The notes beneath the pieces were generated by a model, which was not told where the DNA came from, did no database searches, and worked only from the letters and a program-made list of their open reading frames with translations. Shown here piece after piece: positions 1 through 7,932 of a DNA stretch of 64,000 nucleotides (position 1 is the stretch's first letter; every line of letters starts with the position of its first letter). The translations under genes and the position numbers were made by a program. The DNA is from Streptomyces iakyrus. Its GTDB lineage: Bacteria; Actinomycetota; Actinomycetes; Streptomycetales; Streptomycetaceae. The stretch spans positions 1 to 64,000 of the forward strand of contig NZ_JNXI01000024.1 in the NCBI RefSeq assembly GCF_000717055.1. The letters run 5' to 3'.

Positions 1-1730
1 GAGGGGGACCGGAGCGACCGGAACGACCGCGGCGGTCAGCGCGGGAGCCGCGGCGGAGACCGTGGGGGCTTCCGCCGCGACAACGACCGAAGCGGCAACG
101 ACCGTGGCGGGTTCCGTCGGGACGACCGCGGTGACCGCCCCGATCGTGGAGACCGTGGCGGTTTCCGGCGTGACGACAACCGTGGCGGTGGGTACGGCCG
201 GCGTGACGACCGTGACCGCGGACCGCGCAGGGACGACCGCGACCGTGGTGAGCGCCGCGACGATCGGGACCGTGGCGGTTTCCGGCGTGACGACAACCGT
301 GGCGGTGGGTACGGCCGGCGTGACGACCGTGACCGCGGACCGCGCAGGGACGACCGCGACCGTGGTGTGGCGAGCGGCGCGAGGGCGACCGTGGGGGCTT
401 CCCCCGTCGCGACGACCGGGACCGCGGCGGTTTCCGTCGCGATGACAGCCGCGACCGTGGCTTCCGCGGTGGCGACCGGGACCGCCCCAGGGACGGTGAC
501 CGTGGCTTCCGGCGTGACGACCGTGGTCGTGACGACCGTGGTGGTTTCCGTGGCCGTGACGAGCGCCGTGACGAACGTCGCGGGGACGACCGCGGGGAGC
601 GTGGCGGCTTCCGGCGCGACGACGCAGGCCGGGGCGGGCGTCCCGGGTTCCGTCGAGAGGACGGTCCCCGCAGCGACCGCGGCGAGTTCCGCCGCGACGA
701 CCGTCGCGACGACCGCCGTGGGGACGACCGCGGTGGCTTCCGCGGCCGTGACGACCGCGGCGGGCGCGGGCCCCGTCGGGACGACCGTGGTGACCGTCCG
801 TCCTTCCGGCGTGACGGCGACCGGCGCGACGGTGACCGGGGTGGCTTCCGCGGCCGTGACGACCGGCGTGGCCCTGGCCGGTTCCGTGAGGAGCGGGACC
901 GGGACCGGGAGCCCATCAAGCGGCTGCCGATCCCCGAAGACGTCACCGGCGACGAGATCGACAAGGACGTACGGCAGGAGCTGCAGAGCCTGCCCAAGAC
1001 GCTCGCGGAGGACGTCGCCAGGAACCTGGTGATGGTCGCGCGGCTCCTCGACGAGGACCCCGAGGGTGCGTACGGCTACTCCAGGGTCGCGCTGCGGCTG
1101 GCTTCGCGTGTCGCCGCCGTGCGGGAGGCGGCCGGGTTCGCCGCCTACGCCAACCAGAAGTACGGCGAGGCGCTGGCCGAGTTCCGGGCCGCCAAGCGGA
1201 TGACCGGGAACATCGACCTGTGGCCCGTCATGGCCGACTGCGAGCGCGGGCTCGGGCGGCCGGAGAAGGCGCTGGACATGGCCGGGGCGCCCGAGGTGCA
1301 CAAGCTCGACAAGGCCGGGCAGGTCGAGATGCGGCTCGTCGCGGCCGGCGCGCGGCGGGACATGGGGCAGCTGGACGCGGCCATCGTGACGCTCCAGAGC
1401 CCGGAGCTGGCCGCGAACTCCGTGCAGCCGTGGACCGCGCGACTGCGGTACGCCTACGCCGACGCGCTGCTTGCCGCCGGTCGGGAGAGCGAGGCGCGGG
1501 AGTGGTTCGCGAAGGCCGTCGAGGCCGACCGCGACGGCAGCACCGACGCCTCGGACCGGCTTGCCGAGCTGGACGGCGTGGAGTTCGTCGACGCCATGGC
1601 CGAGGACGAGGACGAGGACGGCGAGGTGCAGGCTCCGGCCGAGTCCGAGGCGAGCGTGGACAAGGACGAGGACGACAAGGACGACGACAAGGACGACGAC
1701 CAGGACGGCGACCAGGACGACAAGGACTGA
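1..1730 (+). CDS. RGD/RGGF-repeat protein with C-terminal TPR-like domain, 5' partial, apparent frameshift
   Basis: The gene enters from the left edge. In frame 1 it reads a very basic, disordered segment of Arg-Gly-Asp and RGGFRRDD units. Near 363-368 this register moves to frame 3 and continues unbroken to the stop at 1728-1730. Frame 3 has no start codon between its upstream stops and 1029, so the two parts must once have been one gene. The last roughly 230 residues are different: helical, TPR-like (motifs such as [15 protein letters not shown]), ending in an acidic Asp/Glu/Lys tail. RGG/RGD-rich tails are common in nucleic-acid-binding proteins, so an RNA-associated role is an inference. 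The shift may be a sequencing or assembly error in the repeat, or a real mutation. A hairpin follows at 1745-1780. Confidence 0.7.
151..367 (+). repeat. In-frame tandem repeat, 117-bp period, inside the RGD-repeat gene
   Basis: Bases 151-250 recur without mismatch at 268-367. The 117-bp offset is 39 codons, so copies add protein repeats without changing frame. The second copy ends exactly where the reading register appears to change. Neighbouring degenerate units carry the same GACCGTGGCGGTTTCCG core. Confidence 0.85.
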
Positions 1731-1744
1731 CGTCCGTCGAAGGA

Positions 1745-1780
1745 GGGGCGGGTCCCGGCCGTGGTCCGGGGGCCCGCCCC
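1745..1780. terminator. Hairpin terminator between convergent genes
   Basis: The left arm GGGGCGGGTCCCGG (1745-1758) pairs with 1766-1780 with a small bulge. It lies between the stop of the RGD-repeat gene and the stop of the convergent DUF1015 gene, so it can serve both directions. Confidence 0.6.
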
Positions 1781-1809
1781 TTCGTCATGCCGTCAGCGGC
1801 TTCGCCCTG

Positions 1810-3102
1810 TCACAGGTCCAGCGCCCGCAGCACCAGGCCCGTGGCCGGCTTCGGGCCGAACGACGTCGACTTGCGGGGCATCGTCACGCCCTGGCGGGCC
1901 AGGTCGCGGACGACCTCCTCGCGGACCGGGTGCATCAACACGGCCGTTCCGCCGTCGCGTTCCGCCTTCTCCACCGTGGCCGCCGTGTCGTGGATGTAGG
2001 CGATGTGGGCGGGGGAGTCCTCGGGGATGCGCCAGACGTGCTCCAGGAGCGTGGCGTGCAGGACCGTCGCGTCCAGGGTGCGCCAGGCCTCGGGGCGGTC
2101 GGCGGGGATCGTGCGGGCCAGCAGGCCGGGGTCCGGATGGTCGACGAGGTGGAAGACGCCGTCGCCGGCCAGCAGGAACGCGTTGCCGGTGCCGGTCGCG
2201 TCGGCCAGGGCGTCGAGGGCCTCGGGGAGGCTGACTTCGAGCCGGCGTACGCGGAAACGGCCCTCCAGGGCTGCCACGGCCTCGCCGACCGGCAGGTCGT
2301 GCAGCAGGCGGTGGATGGCGCGGACCCGGAGCGGGTACCGGGCCGTGTCGATGAGAAGGACGAGGCCGTGGTCCCACGGGCTGGGCGAGGGGTGTTCCGT
2401 GCGGAGGCGGCGGTAGGTCGCCCAGCGGTGGTGGCCGTCGGCGATGAGGGCCTGGTGCCGGCCGAGGCCGGTCTGGATCGCGGCCAGGTCCTCGGGAGAG
2501 GTGACCGACCACAGGCGGTGGTGGAAGCCGTCCTCCGTGGTGGTGGCGAGGAGCGGAGGCTGTTCTGCGGTGCGCTCGATCAGCTCGGCCGTGGCAGCCG
2601 TCGCGTCATCGCCCCGGTAGGTGAGCAGGAGGGGTTCGAGGTTGGCCGAAGTGGCGCGCATGAGGGCGGCGCGGTCGGCCACGATGTGCGGCATGACGTC
2701 CTCGTGCGGCAGCACCACCTGCTCGGCGGGGTCGGACACGCGCAGGGCGCCGATGACGCCGCGCTGCAGCATGCCGTCGCCGTCCTGCTGCTCGTAGAGG
2801 TAGAGTCCCGGTTCCGGGTCGGTGGTCAGGACGCCCTCGGACAGCCAGCGGCGCAGGGTGTCGGCGGCCTGTTCGTTGCGGGCGCTGGGCGTGGCGGCCT
2901 GCGGGAGGATCAGTCGGACGATGTTGTGCGGGTCGGCGGCCTCGAGGTGGTGCAGGCCGTCGGGGCGTACCACGACGTCGTACGGCGGAGATGTGACGGC
3001 GGCTAGGCTGCCGACCCGGTCGGGGTCGTAACGAAGGCCTCGGAACGGGGTGAGTTCCAGGCCTCGGTGCGCCGTCGCCTCCGAGTGACCTGCTGTATTC
3101 AT
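1810..3102 (-). CDS. DUF1015 family protein
   Basis: A 430-residue soluble protein matching the remembered DUF1015 family, which is widespread in actinobacteria and has no settled biochemical role. Family-like segments are the N-terminal PFRGLRYDP, the SPPYDV motif, the central VLPHEDVMPH and a NGKPATG-like C-terminus. The ATG at 3102 is chosen because the protein then begins a few residues before the conserved domain; the open frame runs on upstream but that extension has no family character. No strong Shine-Dalgarno is visible. It is transcribed divergently from the HAD phosphatase gene, with 72 bp between starts, and converges on the RGD-repeat gene. Family assignment is good; function is unknown. 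Confidence 0.85.
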   Translation of the reverse strand: MNTAGHSEATAHRGLELTPFRGLRYDPDRVGSLAAVTSPPYDVVVRPDGLHHLEAADPHNIVRLILPQAATPSARNEQAADTLRRWLSEGVLTTDPEPGLYLYEQQDGDGMLQRGVIGALRVSDPAEQVVLPHEDVMPHIVADRAALMRATSANLEPLLLTYRGDDATAATAELIERTAEQPPLLATTTEDGFHHRLWSVTSPEDLAAIQTGLGRHQALIADGHHRWATYRRLRTEHPSPSPWDHGLVLLIDTARYPLRVRAIHRLLHDLPVGEAVAALEGRFRVRRLEVSLPEALDALADATGTGNAFLLAGDGVFHLVDHPDPGLLARTIPADRPEAWRTLDATVLHATLLEHVWRIPEDSPAHIAYIHDTAATVEKAERDGGTAVLMHPVREEVVRDLARQGVTMPRKSTSFGPKPATGLVLRALDL

Positions 3103-3174
3103 CCCGGCATCGTACGGCTGTCGGTGGCATGGGGGATGATCGGGGGAAAGCCGTCGAACGAGGAGCGATGCGGG

Positions 3175-4206
3175 ATGAGCCGGAGCGTCAGGACGAGGCC
3201 CGAGGGCAGTGGGCAGGCCCTGAGCGAGGCGTACGACACGGCGCTGCTCGATCTGGACGGCGTCGTGTACGCGGGCGGGAGCGCGATCGTGCACGCGGTC
3301 GAGTCGCTGGCCCGGGCCCGGGAGGGCGGTATGCGGCTCGCGTACGTCACGAACAACGCGCTGCGGACGCCGGACACCGTGGCCGGGCATCTGACGGAGC
3401 TGGGGATACCGACGGGCGCGGAGGACGTCATCACCTCGGCGCAGGCGGTCGCGCGGCTGATCAGTGAGCAGGTGCCGCAGGGCGCCCGGGTGCTGGTGAT
3501 CGGCGGTGAGGGGCTGCGGGTCGCGCTGCACGAGCGCGGGCTGGTGCCGGTGGAGTCCGCGGACGACGATCCGGCGGCGGTGGTGCAGGGGTTCGGCGGG
3601 GCCGATCTGCCGTGGGGCCGGTTCGCCGAGGCGTCCTACGCGGTGGCCCGGGGCGTGCCGTGGTTCGCGTCCAACACCGACCTGACCATTCCGAGCGGTC
3701 GGGGGATCGCGCCGGGCAACGGCGCCGCGGTGGAGGTCGTCCGGATCGCCACGGGTGCCGAGCCGCAGGTCGCGGGCAAGCCGCTGCCCCCGATGCACCG
3801 GGAGACGATCCTGCGGACCGGCGCGCAGCGGCCGCTGGTGGTGGGGGACCGGCTGGACACCGACATCGAGGGTGCGTTCAACGGCGACGTCGACTCGCTG
3901 CTGGTCCTGACCGGTGTCACCGACGGCGCGCAGCTGCTGGCCGCGCCTCCGCAGCACCGGCCGACGTATGTGGACGCGGATCTGCGCGGAATGCTCGGCC
4001 GTCAGCCGGAGGTCGCCGAAGCGGGCGAGGGCGCATTCCGGTGCGGTGGCTTGACGGCGACAGCCGGTACGGACCGGCTGGAGCTCGACGGAGAGGGCGA
4101 GGCGCTGGACGGGCTGCGCGCGTTGTGCGCCGCGGCGTGGACGGCAGCCGGTGAGGGTACGTGCGAGTTGGACGGGGGCAAGGCGCTTGCACGGCTGGGT
4201 CTCTGA
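3175..4206 (+). CDS. HAD-superfamily phosphatase, NagD/p-nitrophenyl phosphatase type
   Basis: A 343-residue HAD hydrolase. Motif I is DLDGVVY near residue 25, with the nucleophile Asp and the acid/base Asp two residues on; motif II is the YVTNN stretch; motif III/IV is VVGDRLDTDIEGA near residue 225. The layout matches NagD-type class IIA HADs, which dephosphorylate small phosphorylated metabolites; the substrate cannot be read from sequence. The ATG at 3175 follows GAGGAG (3160-3165) at good spacing, which decides the start over the longer frame. The C-terminal 90 residues are extra compared with minimal NagD proteins. The next gene begins 108 bp downstream under a separate iron-responsive promoter. 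Confidence 0.88.
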   Translation: MSRSVRTRPEGSGQALSEAYDTALLDLDGVVYAGGSAIVHAVESLARAREGGMRLAYVTNNALRTPDTVAGHLTELGIPTGAEDVITSAQAVARLISEQVPQGARVLVIGGEGLRVALHERGLVPVESADDDPAAVVQGFGGADLPWGRFAEASYAVARGVPWFASNTDLTIPSGRGIAPGNGAAVEVVRIATGAEPQVAGKPLPPMHRETILRTGAQRPLVVGDRLDTDIEGAFNGDVDSLLVLTGVTDGAQLLAAPPQHRPTYVDADLRGMLGRQPEVAEAGEGAFRCGGLTATAGTDRLELDGEGEALDGLRALCAAAWTAAGEGTCELDGGKALARLGL

Positions 4207-4279
4207 GCGCCTGTCAGCGCTGGGCCTGAGCGTCTGTCAGCGCCCGGGCCGGGTAACCGGGGCGAGGCCGGGCAGAATC

Positions 4280-4315
4280 TTGCTCGAATGCGAGGGTAGG
4301 CTAACCTAACCTGCG
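4280..4315 (+). promoter_or_regulatory. Iron box (DmdR/IdeR-type) over the fecCD promoter; possible leaderless start
   Basis: Bases 4291-4309 match the actinobacterial iron-box consensus TTAGGTTAGGCTAACCTAA at 16 of 19 positions, with AGGCTAACCTAA exact. A -10-like TAACCT (4302-4307) lies inside the box and a weak -35 TTGCTC sits at 4280-4285. The predicted transcription start falls on or next to the GTG at 4315, and no Shine-Dalgarno precedes it, so the mRNA may be leaderless. Bound iron-loaded repressor would cover the promoter. Confidence 0.75.
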
Positions 4316-5358
4316 TGTTGGTCGAGAGTCCCCCTGAACAGCGCGCGGAGACCGCCCCCGCGCCCCCGGCCCGACGGGCGATGCGAGCCTTCGGGCTGCT
4401 CCTGGCCGTCGCGATCCTGGTGCTCGTCGCACTGGCGAGCATCGCGATCGGTGCGAAAGAGCTGTCCCTCGGTCAGGTCTGGCACGGCCTGTTCGAGGAC
4501 TCGGGGACCTATGGGGACGTCGTGGTGGCGGAGCGGCTGTCGCGGACCGTGCTCGGCCTGCTCGCGGGCGCCGCGCTCGGCCTGGCCGGGGCGGTCCTGC
4601 AAGCCCTCACACGCAACCCGCTGGCCGACCCCGGTCTGCTCGGCATCAACGCGGGTGCCTCCGCCGCGGTCGTCACGGCCATCACGTACTTCGGGGTGAC
4701 CTCGCTCAGCGGCTACGTATGGTTCGCGTTCTTCGGCGCTGCCGCGGTCGGGGCGCTGGTGTGGTTCCTCGGCGGCAGCCGGGGTGCGACACCGGTGCGG
4801 CTCGCGCTCGCCGGCACGGCCATCAGCGCCGCGCTGTACGGCTACCTCCAGGCCGTGATGATCATGGACGAGGCCGCGCTCGGCAAGATGCGCTTCTGGA
4901 CGGTGGGTTCGCTGGCCTCGGCGACCGATTCGACCATCACGCAGGTCCTGCCGTTCCTGCTGACCGGTACGGTCCTGGCGCTGGCGCTCGCCCGGCCGCT
5001 CAACGCGATGGCCATGGGGGACGACACCGCCAAGGCCCTCGGCGCCGACCTCAACCGCACGCGGGCGCTGTCCATGCTGGCCGCGACCGTCCTGTGCGGG
5101 GCCGCGACCGCCGCGTGCGGGCCGATCGTGTTCGTCGGGCTGATGGTGCCGCACGTCGTGCGCTCCTTCACCGGACCCGACCTGCGCTGGATCCTGCCGT
5201 ACGCGGCGATCCTGTCGCCCGTGCTGCTGCTCGGAGCCGATGTCATCGGCCGGATCGTGGCCCGGCCCTCGGAGCTCCAGGTGGGCATCGTCACCGCGAT
5301 CCTCGGCGGCCCGGTGTTCATCTTTCTCGTACGACGGCGGAGGACGGCGCAGCTGTGA
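4315..5358 (+). CDS. Iron-siderophore ABC transporter permease 1 (FecCD family)
   Basis: A 347-residue inner-membrane permease of the FecCD/BtuC family with about nine to ten hydrophobic helices. Signatures are GAALGLAGAVLQALTRNPLADP near residue 85 (quoted here as the family hallmark region) and the GPIVFVGLMVPHVVR coupling-helix region near residue 265. It would form a heterodimer with the next gene product and import ferric siderophore, energised by the third gene. The GTG at 4315 abuts the iron box with no ribosome-binding site; the ATG at 4381 is the alternative and would remove 22 hydrophilic residues. It overlaps the next gene by GTGA. No substrate-binding lipoprotein gene is adjacent. 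Confidence 0.9.
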   Translation: MLVESPPEQRAETAPAPPARRAMRAFGLLLAVAILVLVALASIAIGAKELSLGQVWHGLFEDSGTYGDVVVAERLSRTVLGLLAGAALGLAGAVLQALTRNPLADPGLLGINAGASAAVVTAITYFGVTSLSGYVWFAFFGAAAVGALVWFLGGSRGATPVRLALAGTAISAALYGYLQAVMIMDEAALGKMRFWTVGSLASATDSTITQVLPFLLTGTVLALALARPLNAMAMGDDTAKALGADLNRTRALSMLAATVLCGAATAACGPIVFVGLMVPHVVRSFTGPDLRWILPYAAILSPVLLLGADVIGRIVARPSELQVGIVTAILGGPVFIFLVRRRRTAQL

Positions 5359-6395
5359 AGACCACCAACCGTGCCGTGCGGACGCCGGGCGGCCTCTCGG
5401 TACGCCTGGACGCGCGGGCTGTCACCGTCGTGCTCCTGCTGATCGTCGCGGCGCTCGTGGCGAGTGTCGTGCTCATCGGTACCGGCGACTTCCCCATCCC
5501 GGCCGCCGACGTGCTGCGGACGCTGGTCGGTGAGGGCAACCCGGGCCAGGAGTTCATCGTCACCGAGCTGCGGCTGCCGCGGGTCCTCGTCGGGCTGCTG
5601 GTCGGCGCCTCGCTGGGACTGGGCGGGGCCCTGTTCCAGGCCATCTCCCGCAATCCGCTGGGCAGTCCGGACGTGCTGGGTCTCGGGCAGGGGGCGACGG
5701 CCGGCGCACTCGCGGTGATCGTGCTGGGCTCCGGGAGCGCCAACCAGGTCGCGGCCGGGGCGCTGGTGGGCGGCCTGGTGACCGGGCTCGCCATCTATGT
5801 GCTCGCCTGGAAGCGGGGGGTGCACGGCTACCGGCTCGTCCTGGTCGGTATCGGCGTCTCCGCGATCGTCACGGCGGTCAACGGCTACCTGCTCACCAAG
5901 TCCGACATCGTGGACGCGGCCCGTGCGGTCGTGTGGATGACCGGGTCCCTCGACGGCCGGGACTGGGACCAGGTGTGGCCGCTGCTCGCGCTGACCGCCG
6001 TGCTGGTGCCGCTCGTCCTCGTCAACGCGCGCGGGCTGCGGATGATGGAGATGGGCGACGACGTCTCGTACGCCCTCGGGGTGCGGGTCGAGCGCGTACG
6101 GCTGCTGCTCATGGCGGCGGCTGTGCTGCTCACCGCGTCCGCCACCGCCGCGGCCGGTCCCGTCAGCTTCGTCGCGCTCACCGCGCCGCAGCTGGCCCGG
6201 CGCCTGACCCGCTCGCCCGGGCCGAACCTGCTGCCCTCGCTGTGCATGGGCGCGGCGCTGCTGGTCGTCGCCGACTGGGTCTCGCAGCGGGCGTTCGGCG
6301 CCGAGCAGCTGCCCGTGGGCGTGGTCACCGGTGTGCTCGGCGGGGTCTACCTGCTGTGGCTGCTGGTCAGCGAGCGCAGGGCGGGCCGGATATGA
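5355..6395 (+). CDS. Iron-siderophore ABC transporter permease 2 (FecCD family)
   Basis: A 346-residue FecCD permease paired with the preceding one. After a short basic N-terminus the first membrane helix is at about residues 16-36. The family hallmark ISRNPLGSPDVLG lies near residue 98 and GPVSFVALTAPQLAR near residue 265, equivalent to the coupling region in permease 1. The GTG at 5355 overlaps the upstream TGA, indicating translational coupling, and the stop overlaps the ATG of the ATPase gene. The three genes form a tight operon driven by the iron-box promoter at about 4.3 kb. The ligand is inferred to be a siderophore from the family and the iron box. Confidence 0.9.
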   Translation: MKTTNRAVRTPGGLSVRLDARAVTVVLLLIVAALVASVVLIGTGDFPIPAADVLRTLVGEGNPGQEFIVTELRLPRVLVGLLVGASLGLGGALFQAISRNPLGSPDVLGLGQGATAGALAVIVLGSGSANQVAAGALVGGLVTGLAIYVLAWKRGVHGYRLVLVGIGVSAIVTAVNGYLLTKSDIVDAARAVVWMTGSLDGRDWDQVWPLLALTAVLVPLVLVNARGLRMMEMGDDVSYALGVRVERVRLLLMAAAVLLTASATAAAGPVSFVALTAPQLARRLTRSPGPNLLPSLCMGAALLVVADWVSQRAFGAEQLPVGVVTGVLGGVYLLWLLVSERRAGRI

Positions 6396-7276
6396 GCGCC
6401 GGGGTGGAGAAGAGCACCAGCGGACTGAACAACCAAGGGAGCACCGTGAACCGCCTGTCCGCCGAGAACGTCACCCTCGCCTACGACCAGCGGGTCATCG
6501 CGGAGCGGTTGTCGGTGGCGATACCCGACAACTCCTTCACCGTGATCGTGGGCCCCAACGCGTGCGGCAAGTCGACACTGCTGCGGGCGCTGTCGCGGAT
6601 GCTCAAGCCGAGCGAGGGCCGGGTGCTGCTCGACGGGCAGGTCATCCAGTCGATGCCCGCGAAGAAGGTCGCGCGGACCCTCGGGCTGCTGCCCCAGTCG
6701 TCCATCGCGCCCGACGGCATCACGGTCGCCGACCTGGTCGGCCGCGGCCGCTACCCGCACCAGGGAATCCTGCGCCAGTGGTCGGCCGAGGACGAGCGCG
6801 TCGTGCAGGAGTCCATGCGGCAGACCGGCGTGGCCGAACTCGGCGACCGCTACGTCGACGAACTCTCCGGCGGCCAGCGCCAGCGCGTGTGGATCGCCAT
6901 GGCGCTCGCCCAGCAGACACCGCTGCTCCTCCTCGACGAGCCGACGACGTACCTGGACATCCAGCACCAGATCGACGTGCTGGACCTGTGCGCGGAGCTG
7001 CACGAGGAGCAGGGGCGCACGCTCGTCGCCGTGCTGCACGATCTGAACCACGCCGCCCGTTACGCCACCCACCTCATCGCCCTGCGCGAGGGCCGGGTCA
7101 TCGCCGAGGGCGCGCCGAAGGACATCGTCACGGCCGGACTGGTCGAGGAGGTCTTCGGGCTGCGCTGCCAGGTCGTCGACGACCCGGAGACGGGCACGCC
7201 GCTGGTCGTGCCTGCGGCCCGCAAGGCCCGCGCCCACGCCGCGGGCGGGAAGGCCGCGGCTACAGAAGCTTCCTGA
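6392..7276 (+). CDS. Iron-siderophore ABC transporter ATP-binding protein (FecE/FepC-like)
   Basis: A 294-residue ABC ATPase. Walker A GPNACGKST is at residues 54-62, the signature LSGGQRQRVWIAMALAQ is intact, Walker B LLLLDEPTTYLD follows, and the H-loop is VLHDLNHA. The TTYLDI wording after Walker B is typical of the FecE/FepC/BtuD subfamily. The ATG at 6392 overlaps the stop of permease 2. A second candidate start, GTG 6446, has a better Shine-Dalgarno (AAGGGAG at 6435-6441) and would drop an 18-residue polar tail, so the true start is uncertain. The last 17 bases overlap the end of the convergent SCP2-like gene. Confidence 0.92.
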   Translation: MSAGVEKSTSGLNNQGSTVNRLSAENVTLAYDQRVIAERLSVAIPDNSFTVIVGPNACGKSTLLRALSRMLKPSEGRVLLDGQVIQSMPAKKVARTLGLLPQSSIAPDGITVADLVGRGRYPHQGILRQWSAEDERVVQESMRQTGVAELGDRYVDELSGGQRQRVWIAMALAQQTPLLLLDEPTTYLDIQHQIDVLDLCAELHEEQGRTLVAVLHDLNHAARYATHLIALREGRVIAEGAPKDIVTAGLVEEVFGLRCQVVDDPETGTPLVVPAARKARAHAAGGKAAATEAS

Positions 7277-7607
7277 GCTGGAGCAGGTCCCGCACACCGG
7301 CGTGCAGCTTCACCCGGCCCGAGCCCCAGGCCTTGGCGAAGTTCAGCTCGCCGCCCACCAGGGCCACCAGGTCGTCGCCGGTCATGGCGAGTCTGATCTC
7401 GGCCTTGCCCGGCGGCGGCCCCGGCACGGTGTCGTGCACCTCGATCCGCCCGCCGCGCATCCGGCCGGTGAAGGTGACGTCGAGGTCCGTGATGTGGCAG
7501 CTCACCGAACGGTCCAGGGCCGCGGCGTCGCGGACGTCCCCTTCGGCGCGCTGCATGTTGTCCGAGAGCTTGTCGAGTGCGCTGCGGCACTCCTCGATCG
7601 TGGCCAT
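7260..7607 (-). CDS. SCP2 sterol-binding-domain-like small protein
   Basis: A 115-residue protein with the look of a minimal SCP2 fold: an amphipathic N-terminal helix, then strands ending in the segment LVALVGGELNFAKAWGSGRV and a short C-terminal helix. SCP2 domains bind lipids or other hydrophobic ligands; no enzymatic motif is visible. The ATG at 7607 is used. It is divergent from a small hypothetical gene 42 bp away and its 3' end overlaps the ABC ATPase gene by 17 bp, tail to tail. A link to the iron transporter is not implied because the strand differs. Family assignment is moderate. Confidence 0.7.
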   Translation of the reverse strand: MATIEECRSALDKLSDNMQRAEGDVRDAAALDRSVSCHITDLDVTFTGRMRGGRIEVHDTVPGPPPGKAEIRLAMTGDDLVALVGGELNFAKAWGSGRVKLHAGVRDLLQLRKLL

Positions 7608-7649
7608 CGCGATCGACGGTACCGCAGCGGTTCGCGGTAGCGTCGTGGC

Positions 7650-7925
7650 ATGGACGACGCAGTTCCCGGGACCCCGCCGGCGGCGGAGGACGAACCGGTG
7701 CACGACCCCGCCGCCCCGGCCCCCCTGAACGTGCCCCGCACGCCGACCGGCGATGCCGGTGTGGACGCGGCCCTGGACCGGCTCGGTGACGCGGACCACC
7801 TCGCCACGGACGGGCATCTCGAGGTGTACGAGGATGTACACCGGGGGCTGCGCGACGCGCTCACCGCGCTCGACGTACGCCCGGGACCTCCGGTGCCCCC
7901 GATGCCGCACGCACCTAGGAGCTGA
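7650..7925 (+). CDS. Small acidic hypothetical protein upstream of tlyA
   Basis: A 91-residue Pro/Ala/Asp-rich protein with a disordered first half and a predicted helical second half (around DAALDRLGDADHLATDG). I recall small conserved proteins of this type before tlyA in Streptomyces, but no domain is recognisable and the function is unknown. ATG 7650 is preceded only by a weak ribosome-binding site. The tlyA start is 8 bp downstream of the stop, so the two are probably co-transcribed. Confidence 0.6.
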   Translation: MDDAVPGTPPAAEDEPVHDPAAPAPLNVPRTPTGDAGVDAALDRLGDADHLATDGHLEVYEDVHRGLRDALTALDVRPGPPVPPMPHAPRS

Positions 7926-7932
7926 ACCGAAC

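Noticed and set aside
151..367. CRISPR array
   Set aside because: The repeats are long coding repeats with similar rather than unique spacers, and no cas genes are present.
363..370. Programmed -1 frameshifting in the RGD-repeat gene
   Set aside because: No slippery heptamer or downstream structure is evident at the transition; a two-base insertion or assembly error explains it better.
36..1301. Long minus-strand open frame of 421 codons over the first gene
   Set aside because: It is the antisense shadow of the Arg/Gly/Asp repeats; its Val/Ala/Thr-rich text mirrors them and it has no family character.
3103..3957. Upstream extension of the DUF1015 frame
   Set aside because: It overlaps the HAD gene in antisense, and the family domain starts just after ATG 3102.
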